A model generated the notes under the pieces. The model searched no databases, had not been told where the DNA came from, and was given only the letters and a program-made list of their open reading frames with translations. The position numbers and the translations under genes are program-made. A DNA stretch of 64,000 bases, taken from NCBI GenBank assembly GCA_964058845.1, contig CAXKVR010000001.1, positions 1 to 64,000 of the forward strand. Reading direction: 5' to 3'. How positions within the stretch are numbered: the first letter of the stretch is position 1; the number at the start of each line of letters is the position of its first letter. This document shows, one piece after another, positions 11,327-22,808 of the stretch. This stretch comes from Carex sylvatica. Taxonomy: Eukaryota > Streptophyta > Magnoliopsida > Poales > Cyperaceae.

Positions 11327-13376
11327 TGTTAGTTTGTAATAATCTAGAAGTCAATAATACGATAAATTATCATAAAACTTTGTTCATGAATTGAGTGATT
11401 AAATAAACTGTCATTTTGTTGCCTTTAATATTATTACATTTATGAATCATTCATTTATCTGACTAGAGTCAATAACTGGAATTGTGAAACTTCATAATAT
11501 AGATAATATATATTCTTAAAAAGTCACTAACCGAGGTAATTAGCAGGAACACTAATTAACCGTTATAAGGTTAGTATGTGGATTAAAAGATGGTCAAGTT
11601 TTACAGACCACTGACAAGAGATGTCATTTTAATCACATAGATACATGTTCTAGGAACATGGTATTTGACAGACCCCGAATGAAACATTAAATGAAATTGT
11701 GTACGTGTCATTAATGTTTTCATTCAGTGTTAAGTTCTAAAGTATGAGGTATTCATCTTTCCTACTAAGAGATGTGTATGTGTGATTGTTATCTAACGCT
11801 GTCGGTAAAACGCAGTTATAACGGTAGCTTTTCGGTACACATAGCTTAGCTGAGGTAGTGATGGTTTACCAAAAGTACTATTGTCCCTCGTATCTCTATA
11901 CGAGCTATAGCATCACTGGGCCTCTTGATAGAGTAAGATTATCTGCTAGCGGTATAATTACAAGAGTAATTATATTTGATAATCTGCTCAAGATCAAGAA
12001 AAGATTAAGTTTGCAAGGATGACACACACCTACCTTGAAACTGATCTGATAGCTATGAGACGAAAGAACTGACACGAGTAAAATAGTTTACTGGATCGTG
12101 ATATTGTACAGTACAGCATCATCTGTGTAATTGGATGGTCATGACGCGTTATGCCAGATGCCTCTCATGATTATAGAAGTTAAAACAGTTTTAATTCTAT
12201 TTACCAACATAACACAGATCCTATTGGGTCACACCGTATAGGAGTTAATCGGAGAATCTTACTGATTAATTATAAATTGATTATAATTAATATTAAGATG
12301 GTTATAATTAATTATACGTGATATAATTAAATTATAAATGTCATACGAGATGACAAGAAAAAACAAAAGTTAATTTATAAACGTGTTCGACACGTTGTAT
12401 AAAACCGTACCGAAATCGAACCGAGAGAAATATAATTGTTTAGAACAATTATATATATTTGATTTAGATTTTAAATATTAATTATGGTTTTGAATTTTGA
12501 GCTAACAATCATTAGCAAATTAAAATCCAAAAATCAAAATATATATATAAAAATAACAAATGCATGTCGGCCATATAGCAAAATCAAATTGATTTAATTA
12601 AATTGGCCGAACCGCCATATAATGGCATTTTGGTAATTTTGCCAACCAACTCTAATAGGTGTCATGCAAGGTGTCGATGGCATTTTGGTAATTTCAAGCA
12701 TATTGAAATCTATAAATAGAGGGGTGAGGTGAAAGAGAAAAACCACTAATTCACATCGTATCAGATTGTCAGATCGATTCGAGTTTCTATTTTCTCTCTT
12801 TCTCGGTTACGGTAGTTTACGGGATTCGGGATTCGGGATTCAGAAATAATAGATTTGCGAAAGTCGCGGTATTTCTGTTTTTGCTTATTAGTGAATCGGA
12901 ATAACTGCGGGTCATGAATAGTGTTATTTCGTCCTTTTCTTGGTGAATAGTGTTTTTGCAGAAAACCACGGTTTACGGTATTTCTGGCAATAAGAAATAA
13001 ACCGCTCTCTGGTTAGTCCTGGTGGATAACCGATAGAGGTATCACACTTGTGATACTCCGAGACGAGTCATTCCCTGGTGTAGCTCTTCTCGCTCGGTCT
13101 GCTTTCCAATCAGAATTTGGAAACAAGGTATATACAAGTTATATTAATCTATTTAACTGGTAAGTAGATTAATGTTTTAGAAATCAATTATGGAGTAGAT
13201 CTGTAAAAGGATTAAATAGGGTTCTGATGTCAAAGGAATACGGAAGGTGGACCCCTTGGAATGTTTCCTGACATACCCCGTTTAATCCTTAGATTAAGAT
13301 TAGAAGTAAAAATTTTGTTTTACGTTCTTTCCGCACTTAATCAAATCAATGGGTTTGAACTGTCAAAACCCCAACA
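11327..13376 (+). mobile_element. Ty1-copia-type LTR (2.05 kb), followed by its primer-binding site
   Basis: The segment starts TGTTAGTTTGTAATAATC and ends ACCCCAACA. One base later comes TGGTATCAGAGC (13378-13389), the standard plant primer-binding site complementary to initiator tRNA-Met, used mainly by copia-lineage elements. A second copy of this LTR lies at 19508-21535 on the other strand, similar over its whole length with scattered differences. The 5-bp left flank is GTGCA; the matching right duplication was not found because the downstream half of the element is missing. Confidence 0.85.
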
Positions 13377-14558
13377 ATGGTATCAGAGCGCAAGGCTCTC
13401 CCGCTGATTGATTTTCTAAAAGTTATAACTTATGCAAATTAGATGCATATACCGCATATCGGTTTAATTCTTACATTTGCAGCTTAAGTCCAAACCGATT
13501 AGAAATGAGATTTTCTTGGTTCGGTTCTACCGACTAAGAAAGTTAAATTAGATTTAAGCTTTCTTTATGCTTTCTTATGAAATGTAAACTTTTACATTTC
13601 TTGGATCGGTTTTCCGACCGAGAAAGATAAAATAGGATTTTATGCTTTCTTTATGTTTTCGTTCTAAAAAACTTTCAACTACGTTTGAGTATATCTAAGA
13701 ATGTGATGAAGCAATAAAGTACCTGAGTAAGAGCTGTTAATCTCCACCCGTAAAAGACAAGGTTAATGTCAAGAAAAGTCTCGGCTTTTCGACTAACCCC
13801 TTTTACGTGTCCTGATAGCTGGCCCAAAGGGAACTTTGTCACGTTACTAAATTACTTTAACGTTTTTGAAATGGCAAAATGTAACTCTTTCGCCTTTTCG
13901 AAAACCTTCGGATAAGTAAATTTCATCGAAGAATGTAATGAAGTAATAAAGTATCTTAGTAAGAGCTGTCATTTCCACACCGTAAAAGAGATTGTTCTGT
14001 CTAGGAAAGACTGAGTCTAAGAGGTCCTCGTGACCCCGGTCTTTCCTGGGAGCCCCTTTTACATGTCCTAATGGCTGGCCGAAAAGGAACTTTGTCACGT
14101 TACCAAATTGCTTTATGGACCGAAAAGAATATCTGATTTTAAAACATATAAATTGTTTATGTGCTTTAACGGTATAAATAAGAACTGAGCATAGCCGCAA
14201 AATAAAGAATTAGTAACTGATAAATAATATACCTGACTTGGTCCTGTATATAAGTAAATTAGATTTACTGCTTTGATATGAAATGTATAAATTAGATTTA
14301 TCGCTTTCAAAGAAACCGTGAAAGAACGTGATGTCAAAGAAAGATTTGTGCAGGAACTCACCTTTGTCTTTCTGGCAGACGACTTTCACGTGTCCGTAAG
14401 AATGTCTAAAGTCAGTTACAAGAACTGACTGCTTAACAAAGCTAAGCATGTGAAATAGATTTTGATGCCGAAGGAATACGGAGGGTGGACACCCCTGGAA
14501 TGTTTCCTGACATATCTATTTTAAAGATTGCTGGCACTGTTAAGCATAAACACCAACC
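13377..14558 (+). mobile_element. Copia-type untranslated leader, truncated before gag
   Basis: About 1.2 kb downstream of the primer site has no gag or pol frame. It contains two diverged direct copies of a ~200-bp block (about 13702-13870 and 13933-14118), each with TTTGTCACGTTACYAAATT and CGTAAAAGA phrases. At 14460-14525 it repeats a segment found near the LTR end (about 13215-13285: GAAGGAATACGG..GGTGGA, then GGAATGTTTCCTGACATA). The copia sequence seems to stop near 14558, where minus-strand Athila homology begins. This looks like a non-autonomous or 3'-deleted element. Confidence 0.6.
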
Positions 14559-14952
14559 CATTAATTAAGTAATATGCCCTTCCTACTCTATCCTCCTCAC
14601 ATCATTGTTCATTGGTTGACGGGTCTTGCTCAGCAAGCGTCGCCTTTTACCTTTGGTGGTCGAGGGTTATGTCCGACATATCAAACCAAATAGAGTGAGG
14701 TTACTTACCAATGATTTCCAAAACAGTTTTGGGCTTGGGGCAAAGTCTTCGTTAAAAACACGTGATGTTTTAACGAAACCAAGAATCACAAGAAGATGTG
14801 ATTAGCAAGTTTGCTTACCTGAAAATAACTAATGGCTGAGTCATGCGTTAAAGCTGGCTTGTATATTAATAAATATATGACGATAGCCTTGGCCTACTAC
14901 CATCCGAGTCGCGGATGAAATGCTTCTCCCAAAATTCATCCCGATCAACTTG

Positions 14953-15999
14953 CAGGGCCGGTCCTAGAGATTTTGGGGTCCGAGGCGGGATAAAAATTTG
15001 AGTCCTTTATATAGGGGTGTAAATGAATCATATATTATCCGATTTTGTTCGAATCTGAATTCGAAAAATTACTTTAATTATCTTATCTGTATTGGTATCT
15101 GAGACTATCGGTATTTGTATCCATATCTGAAAAGTTATAACAGATAAGGATATTGTTTATAATTAACTATCTGTATCTGCATCCGTATTCGTATCCAAAA
15201 AGTTACAACGGATAATGATACGGTTTAATAATTAACTATCTATAACTATCTGTATCTGACCGTTTACACCTCTACTCCACAAGAAATAATTTGTTAAATA
15301 TCAATGATTTATTACTTATATTTTAGTTGCATGGTATTGATATATGATCATTAATGTAGCTGGTTCAAGACTCTCTTTATTTTTTTGTTCTATATGCTTA
15401 GAAAAAAAACATTATTGAACTTGAATTGATATATTCTGATTAACAATATAACATTATGAGATGAATAGTGACTAATATTTTGGTAATATGATATATCTTT
15501 TGTATCCAACAAATTTATTATGAAAAATATTAGATCTAATTAATGAATGAAAAAAAAAATTTAGATATTATACTTTACTAGAATGTATATTAGTATTTTT
15601 TTTAATTATCCGAATTATATTCATATCCATCTGATATCTGATTCGTATTCATATACATTTAATATCATATTCGTATCTGTATCCGAGACTATCTATATTC
15701 GCATCCGTATTTGAAAAATTATAACAGATAAAGATATGGTTTGATCACTACCCGATCCGTATCCGATCGCTTACACCCTTACCGTTATATATATATTTAT
15801 TATTTTATTAATATGCAAATAATCATTCATATTTATAAAAATGTTTAGAGCTTTTATATATACACAGTTTATTTTATTTATTTTTAATACATACAAATAA
15901 TTTTTTGTAATATATACATACTAAAAAAAATTTTGGGGCCCTTTAGATCCTGGTACCCAGGGCCATTGTCCTGGGTGCCCTGCCCCAGGACCGGGCATG
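14953..15999. mobile_element. Non-autonomous hAT element with 8-bp target duplication
   Basis: It begins CAGGGCCGGTCCTAG and ends with the imperfect inverse CAGGACCGGGCATG. It is flanked by a perfect 8-bp duplication TCAACTTG (14945-14952 and 16000-16007). A GGGCCGG-type end with an 8-bp duplication is typical of plant hAT elements. Much of its interior is a second, nested hAT (15012-15781). No transposase. Confidence 0.85.
15012..15781. mobile_element. hAT element nested inside another hAT
   Basis: The ends TAGGGGTGTAAATGAAT and CGATCGCTTACACCCTTA are inverted relatives. The flanks CCTTTATA (15004-15011) and CCGTTATA (15782-15789) match at seven of eight positions, consistent with an aged 8-bp duplication. 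The subterminal regions are full of degenerate TATCCGTATCTG-like repeats, a usual feature of hAT ends. Non-coding. Confidence 0.75.
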
Positions 16000-16403
16000 T
16001 CAACTTGCGTACCATGAGAATCATGACCCCCAAAATGAAGGCCTAGGGCTTCGTTGACTTGCATGGTTAAAAGGGTATATGTTGAGTTGTTGAGGTGAAA
16101 GCTAACCTTCCCATCCTTATCTTCTAGAGTTACTAGGAATTCTAAGGTAAGTCGGGCATAGGTTGGGGTATGCCCTAACTTGAAAGTCAAATCCCATAAA
16201 TTGAGAGAGGATAGAAGCTTCTTTACCTTATTAAATATCTTCAATTTGCTGAAGGTGTGACCACAAGGTCCCATAGAGACTCCCACAACTCGTCCTTGAA
16301 AGAGATGGAAACGCTCTCGGTGGAGTTTAGTAGGAAAGATCATGGCGGATGGCCTGTTGTAAGGTGACAGTGGTTGTGCATCGGTATCGCTCAAAATTAT
16401 CAT

Positions 16404-17060
16404 TGTGCTTCTTATCTGTTGGCTCTGCAGGTTATGCTTACGGCTCTGAAGGTCGTGTGCGGTAGAGCTTGCAGCCTCTGATGTCTTCTGCGACTCCTGC
16501 CTGCAGCCTGGACTTAGAAAATTTCTCTGGCTGAATTTTAGCGCTGTTGATCAGGAAGAAAGGATTCAAAAATTCAAAAAGGGCTTTGGGGAAATGAGAG
16601 AAGGCAGGGTGCCTTCTTATAGGGGTGAGCCAGATTAGGAATGAGGTGATAAAAAAAATGACCGTGGCAGTCACCCCATGATCCCCATGAAATTCTAAAA
16701 ATAGACGAAAGCTATTTCTAGATTTCTGAAAATAGAAATCATGTCAAAGGTGGTGTCCTGCGACCCCCACGTTCCTAGCGCGGTACATGCGGTGCTATGT
16801 TTGGATGCCTATTTTCGGACCCTGCGGCTCACCATCTATACTGCACACGGCAAAACCTCAACCCGTATTTCTACCTGGACACAAACAAAACAATAAAAAT
16901 AAAGATAACGCATGGGCCGCCTCCATGCAGCACTTCTTTTGGGTCATTAGCTTAACATTTCCTCGCTTAATTGGTTGAAAGTGAAAAGGGCACTCCTTCG
17001 TCTGGGGAGTGTAGTTCGCAGCGTTGATCATCCTTGGTCACTATGCAATGGGCAGAGTCT
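16404..17060 (-). other. Spacer between gag and ORF1 of the minus-strand Athila element
   Basis: The region holds short broken frames only; a 78-codon minus-strand frame at 16438-16674 has no recognisable motif. The positions normally held by pol are absent here, so this is probably an internal-deletion junction. Confidence 0.45.
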
Positions 17061-18406
17061 CATGAGTAGACCTCCAGTTGCCTTGGAAGCTTGCCTCTCC
17101 CATGTGAGAAGTTTGAAAAATTATTAGCTAGTTGGGCCACTTGGTTTTCTAGAACTCTCGTGCGCTCTCCAATTGATATGACATTGGTGTTGATTTCATC
17201 CACCATCTTCTCTTTCCTTTCGAACAATTTGTCCATGACATACTCGATGTATGGTTTACGAGGTGGTTGATCAAATTGTCTTGCTTAGTATGGTTGTTGT
17301 GGCCGACCCTGCTGGTAATTCGGTTGATATCCTTGCGGATTTGCAGCTCCTTGGTCATTCCTGTTGGAGTAGTTCGGTTAATTCCTCATGCCTTGGTTAT
17401 ATATGTTAGCATTCTGGTTCCACTACTTGAGGTTTATGGCTTTGATATGCTCTTCCTCCATTCCTTTGAAGAATGGACACGTCTCGTCCATATCATGAAT
17501 ATCTCCACAGGTGCTACACAATGCCACACCTGCTGCAACTCCCTTTTTGATAAGGTCATTGACTAGCTTAAACAAGGCATCTACCTTGGCGTCGATACTA
17601 GTGTTGGTACTTCCTTCAGGTTTGTCGGTCGATGTGCTTTTGGGGCTCTTACCAGCCGTCGAATAATTTTGACTCTGACATACGTCATTGATCGTCTTTT
17701 CCGAGTCATCGGCAATCTGGTTGATCAAAAATCCTCCGGCGGTTGAGTTTATTGCTTGTCTTGCATAGGGCTCTAGTCCATCATAGAATGATTGAAGCTT
17801 AAGCCATTTCTCTAGTCCATGGTGTGGACACTCCCTCTCCAGACTCTTGAAGCGTTCCCATGTGTCGCTAAGGCTTTCTCCGTTTTTCTGGGCAAACGAA
17901 GTTATACGGCTCCGGTATTGCGTAGTCTTGGTCGGTCGAAAATACTTAGCAAGAAAGACCTTAGTCATCTTCTCTAAACTTGTGATTGAGCCGGGATCTA
18001 ATCATTCAAGCCAAGATTGCGGTCGTTCTCCTAAGGAGAATGGGACCAGGCAGAGATAGAGATTCTCTCTCGAGACTCCATTCACCTCGATCGCATTGCA
18101 TGCATTCTTAAATCGATTGAGGTGGATCTGCGGGTTCTTGTCGGGTTGACTTTCAAAAACCTCCCTAGTCACTAAGTTGAGATAGGTGTTCTTGACGTCA
18201 AAGTTGTTCACCCCTATGTCGGGCATTGTGACGCTAGTTTGATCCTGCAGGTCATAGGGAAGGGCATAGTCCCTTAGCACTCGTGGCATGCTGTTGTCGA
18301 TATTTACTGCTCCTCCTACCTAGGCCGATTAGTTGATTGTCACAGAAGGGTGTGCCGAGTTCTACGGTGGATCGGTACCTCCTGCTGTAACGCCTTCTTG
18401 ATTCAT
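17060..18406 (-). pseudogene. gag: Athila-type gag, inactivated by in-frame stops
   Basis: One minus-strand frame runs from an ATG at 18406 to about 17060. It shows a retrotransposon gag core (HLNRFKNACNAIEVNG..., FLAKYFRP, TWERFKSLERECPHHGLEKW, QSFYDGL) and a zinc-knuckle-like CSTCGDIHDMDETC. It is broken by three stops near the N-terminus (about 18300-18365), a TGA at 18002-18004 where related gags have tryptophan, and stops at 17423-17425, about 17380 and about 17285. No frameshift is needed between about 18289 and 17060. Gag would form the element's virus-like particle and bind its RNA. Confidence 0.8.
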
Positions 18407-18851
18407 GTTTATGATTTTACGTGAGGTCAGCTCGTCTGCAGTGATATCTTCCTTTAGTGGGCGAGAATCCTTCGTTGGTCGAGGACATTTCTCCGGGGGT
18501 TAGGAGTTGGCATAACAAATTCCTTCTTGTTGGAATTCCTAGTGGTCCTGGTCCTCGAGGTCCCAGTCAGCGCGACAAAGCTGCAAGAAAGATTGTTAAG
18601 ATTCCCTCTCCTAATAGTAAAAAAATGAATAAATATTATATAGTTGATTTTTTTGGTATTTTGTATGAAATAAGATCAAACAAGAAAATTAAATATGCGA
18701 AAAGCAAAAAATATGCAAATTAGTTTTTATGAGGTTTTATGCAAATAAGGTGCTGAAAAAGTAAAGATACAGGTTTTTGACCTAGGCCCAGTTATTGTTA
18801 AACTTCTAAGATATTGCAAATACTCTGTATGATTGGAGAATATCTACTCTA

Positions 18852-18869
18852 TCCCCGGCAACAACGCCA
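18852..18869 (-). other. Primer-binding site for tRNA-Asp (minus-strand Athila)
   Basis: On the minus strand this reads TGGCGTTGTTGCCGGGGA. Plant tRNA-Asp ends CCCCGGCAACGGCGCCA, so the site matches except for CC changed to TT at positions 6-7. C-to-T changes are what methyl-cytosine decay gives. It lies just inside the LTR end at 18877. Confidence 0.85.
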
Positions 18870-18876
18870 AAAAGCT

Positions 18877-19507
18877 TGATGACTCGAAATGAGACTACTA
18901 ACTTTTAGTATATATAAATATATACTTAGTTACCATAATGCTACTCTGTCGGATTACAAGCGCATAATCCTACATTGTAGTAGTGTCGGATGTCGATCCA
19001 AAGATTTAGATCTTAGTAGTTTAATAATAATAATACTAGTCTAGGTTCTTCGGGTTTGTTTGTGTTGCGTAAATACTAATAATGATGATGATAATAATAA
19101 AGGTACAGGGTGATTTTACAGTTTACTCTGGCAATAGTATAGGTAGAGATGCTAATTGTTGTAAACCAAGTTTAGGGAGCCTCTAGGATTTTGGACGAAT
19201 TTCATCTAATTAACTCAATACAATATTTATGGCACTCATGTCTACACATATACGACACTGTCACTACTGCATACGGTCTCACCTACGGCCTTCTGTCACT
19301 GTCGCATGCGATATAGATCACCCCACAGAGCAGAACCGCATACCAGTACTATTATTCCCTATGAATTATTTTGGTTCAGTTCCATGCGTATTTGAAAGGT
19401 TCTCCGACTCTAAGGTCAGCTTGTGGGGGATAATTCTAATTATCACACGATATAATGTAATTAAACCACTCGTACCAATCTAATTAATTATATTCCCCTA
19501 TACATAC
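18877..19507 (-). mobile_element. 3' part of the LTR of the minus-strand Athila element
   Basis: On the minus strand the segment ends GAGTCATCA just before the primer-binding site, and it carries the GGATCGACATCCGACA phrase common near Athila/Tat LTR ends. It contains a GC palindrome (TGTCGCATGCGA at 19300-19311) and CCTACGGCC (19282-19290), which also occur in the other half of the LTR. The LTR is split by the copia LTR at 19508-21535. Confidence 0.75.
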
Positions 19508-21535
19508 TGATGGTGTTTTGACTATTCAAACCCATTGATTTGATTAAGTGCGGAAAGAACGTAAAATATATTTTTTTTACTTCTAATCTTAATCCAAGGA
19601 TTAAACGGGGTACATCAAGAAACATTCCAAGGCTATCCACCTTCCGTATTCCTTTGGCATCAAAATCTAATTTAACCAGTTTACAGATCTACTCCATAAT
19701 TGATTTCTAAAACATTAATCTACTTACCAGTTAAATAGATTAATATAACATGTATATACCTTGTTTCCAAATTTTGATTGAAAAGCAGATCGAGCGAGAA
19801 GAGCTACACCATGGAATGACTAGTCTCAGAGTATCGCACGTGTGATACTTCTATCGGTTATCCACCAGGACTAACCGGAGAGCGGATTATTTCTTATTGC
19901 CAGAAATACTGTAAATTGCAGTTTTCTGCAAAAACACTATTCACTGAGAAAATGACGAAATAACACTATTCACGACCCGCAGTTATTCTGATTCACTAAT
20001 AAGCAAAAACAGAAATACCATGAATTTCACAAATCTATTATTTCTAAATCCTGTAAATTACTGTAATCGAGAAAGAGAGAAAAATAGAAACTCGAATCGA
20101 TCTGACAATCTGATACGATGTGAATTAGTAATCTTTCTCTCAGCCCCACCCACTTATTTATAGGCAAATGTGGTAGTTTTGGAAATGACCAAAATGTCCT
20201 TGTCATTTGGCCTAATTACAAAATTGCCATTAGATGTGGCGGTTTAGAGGTCCAAATCAAATTCATGTTTTCATCTCATGCCGACATTGATTTGTTTATA
20301 TATATATTTGGATTTTTGGATTTTAATATTTAATTAAAGTTTTAATTTGCTAATGGTTGTTAGCTCAAAATTCAAAATCATAATTAATATTTAAAATCTA
20401 AATCAAATATATATAATTATTCTAAACAATTATATTTCTCAAGGTTCGATATTGGTACGGTTTTATACAATGTGTCGAACACGCTTATAAATTAACTTTT
20501 GTTTTTGCTTGTCATCTTGTATGACATTTATAATTTAATTATATCACGTATAATTAATTATAATCATCTTATTATTAATCATAATTAATTTATAATTAAT
20601 TAATAATATTCTCCGATTAGCTCCTATACGGTGTGACCCAATAAGATCTGTGTTATGTTGATAAATATAATTAAAACTATTTTAACTTCTATAATCATGA
20701 GAGGCATCTGGCATAACGCATCATGACCATTCAATTACACAGATGATGCTGTACTGTACAATATCACGATCCAATAAACTATTTTACTTGTGTCAATTAT
20801 TTCGTCTCATAGCTATCAGATCAGTTTCAAGGTAGGTGTGTGTCATCCTTGCAAACTTAATCTTTTCTTGATCTTGAGCAGATTATCAAATATAATTACT
20901 CTTGTAATTATACCGCTAGCAGATAATCTAACTCTATCAAGGGGCCAGTGATGCTATAGCTCGTATAGAGATACGATGGACAATAGTAATTTTGGTAGAC
21001 CATCACTACCTCAGCTAAGCTATGTGTACCAAAAAGCTACCATTATAACTGCGTTTTACCGACAGCGTTAGATAACAATCACACATACACATTTCTTAGT
21101 AGGAAAGATGAATACCTCATACTTTAGAACATAACACTGAATGAAAACATTAATGACACGTACACAATTCCATTTAATGTTACATTCGGGGTCTGTCAAA
21201 TATCATGTTTCTAGAACATGTATCTATGTGATTAAAATGACATGTCTTGTCAGTGGTCTGTAAAACTTGACCATCTTTTAATCCACATACTAACCTTATA
21301 ACAGTTAATTAGTGTTCCTGCTAATTACCTTGGTTAGAGACTTTTAAGAATATATATCATCTATATTATGAAGTTTCACAATTCTAGTTATTGACTCTAG
21401 TCAGATAAAGGAATGATTCATAAATACAATAATACTCAAGATAACAAAATGACAGTTTATTAATCACTTAATTCATGAACAAAGCTTTATAATAATTTAT
21501 CATTTTATTGACTTCTAGATTATTACAAACTAACA
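19508..21535 (-). mobile_element. Second copia-type LTR, opposite orientation, inside the Athila LTR
   Basis: In minus-strand reading it starts TGTTAGTTTGTAATAATC and ends ACACCATCA. It corresponds to the LTR at 11327-13376 over its whole length, with scattered substitutions. No primer-binding site or internal region adjoins it, so it looks like a solo LTR, yet the flanking pentamers (CATAC and ACCCT) do not match. Either the duplication has decayed or a rearrangement occurred. With the plus-strand copy it makes a ~2-kb inverted repeat separated by 6.1 kb. Confidence 0.8.
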
Positions 21536-22600
21536 ACCCTAAATCCTATTCATTATAAGTAATAAATAAATTTTTAATTAAATCTCGAGATGATATCTAA
21601 TCTATATCCTGCCAAGGGAGCCCACTGAATTTGAACCCTAGCCTTTGAACATCGGTCAGGCCTCGTTAGCCAAAGTGTTTATAGTACTTACATGTAGCCC
21701 CTCTCACACCGAGGTACAATGACTTATAACACCTATTGGTATATGGAGGACACTGGACCATTTGTAGACAGAACTATGTATGCATGGACATATTTCAATA
21801 GCATTCTAAGTATAACGAAATCTCAAATAGACAAAAAAGAAAAATAAATATTATATAAAGAGCAATTAGAATTCATTACATCCATCCCTAGAGAAGGGAA
21901 GCTTAGCTACTCAAAGCCATGACAAAATAAAAGAAGTAATAAAAGAAAGACATAACCTAGAACCGAGACACCTCTTTCTTAGAAGACTCATTCTTCCACC
22001 TTGGACTTCGAGCGCCTCTTCTTCTTCATGACTCCAAATATTTCACGGAATATTCTGCTCTAAACTATGGACTTACACAACTAAAATATGCACACTAATT
22101 CATATTACAAGAGGGGTTTATATAGCCTAGCTTAGGAGTGAGGAGTCATGGGTGCAAAATATAGCATAAATGCTATATTTGGAGCGCTAAACTTAGACTT
22201 CAAGGCGAGGCAAGGCCTGCCACATCTGGAAATGCTTTATTCTAGAAGTTTGTTGTCCAACGGCTGAGATTTAATCCAAACTATACAATCCACGGATTGA
22301 ATCTGTGTGCCCCTACGGCATAGGCATTTATGTCGCATGCGACACAGTCGAGGCCGTAGGGCACTGTACTTAGCTGATTTCTCCATGTTGAATGTTGTAC
22401 ACTTCGTGAGAGGTGTTTGCATACTCCATGTGCTATCCCATTTTGATGCCTTTTTCAAAATCGCCCTAAATATGATATTTTTGCTCTGTTTTCGGCCTAA
22501 ATTCGCAACTTTCTCCAAAACCTGCCAAAATAGCCTCAAAACACGTTTGCGGTGAATAATTCAGAAAGATGGATACTTTGCATACGCTTTTCCACTATTT
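21536..22600 (-). mobile_element. 5' part of the LTR of the minus-strand Athila element
   Basis: Read on the minus strand this carries a probable promoter (CTATATAAACCCCTC near 22120) and the phrases usual downstream of it in Athila/Tat LTRs (TTCCCTTCTCTAGGGATGGAT, TTTGAGTAGCTAAGC). It also carries a strong three-part GC palindrome: GTGCCCCTACGGC (22307-22319), the 14-bp perfect palindrome TGTCGCATGCGACA (22331-22344) and GCCGTAGGGCAC (22353-22364). The outer (5') end of the LTR was not fixed; it lies somewhere around 22560-22800. Confidence 0.7.
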
Positions 22601-22808
22601 TTCGTACTAAAAAGTAGTGATTTTCGCTATATGTTTTGGTATTATCCGGCCGTACTTCAGATAGGGGTACAACTGCTTCATTAAGGGAATGAAGGGGAAA
22701 TCTGCACAATCATGATCAGCCCACGCTGTTCATCTGCTCCATAAAAGCGTAATTGGAGGGGAAAAGAAAGGAACACGAGTACTGTAGTGAGGGGAACGTG
22801 GAGGAATA

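Larger units (their letters stand above)
14559..16403 (-). pseudogene. Athila ORF1-like region, interrupted by a hAT insertion
   Basis: On the minus strand from 16403 the frame encodes LGHTPTYARLTLEFLVTLE, then VSFHLNNSTYTLLTMQVNEALG. This matches the character of the Athila ORF1 family (a plant Ty3-gypsy protein of unclear role). The reading continues across the hAT element at 14953-15999: the residues before it (GGHDSHGTQV) join directly to DRDEFWEKHFI on the far side. Beyond 14900 it decays with many stops and shifts. In this element it lies about 1 kb after the gag remnant, with no protease, reverse transcriptase or integrase between them. Confidence 0.6.

Noticed and set aside
13377..19507. 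A single complete copia element bounded by the two copia LTRs
   Set aside because: The LTRs are in opposite orientation and the DNA between is mostly minus-strand Athila and hAT, with no copia gag-pol.
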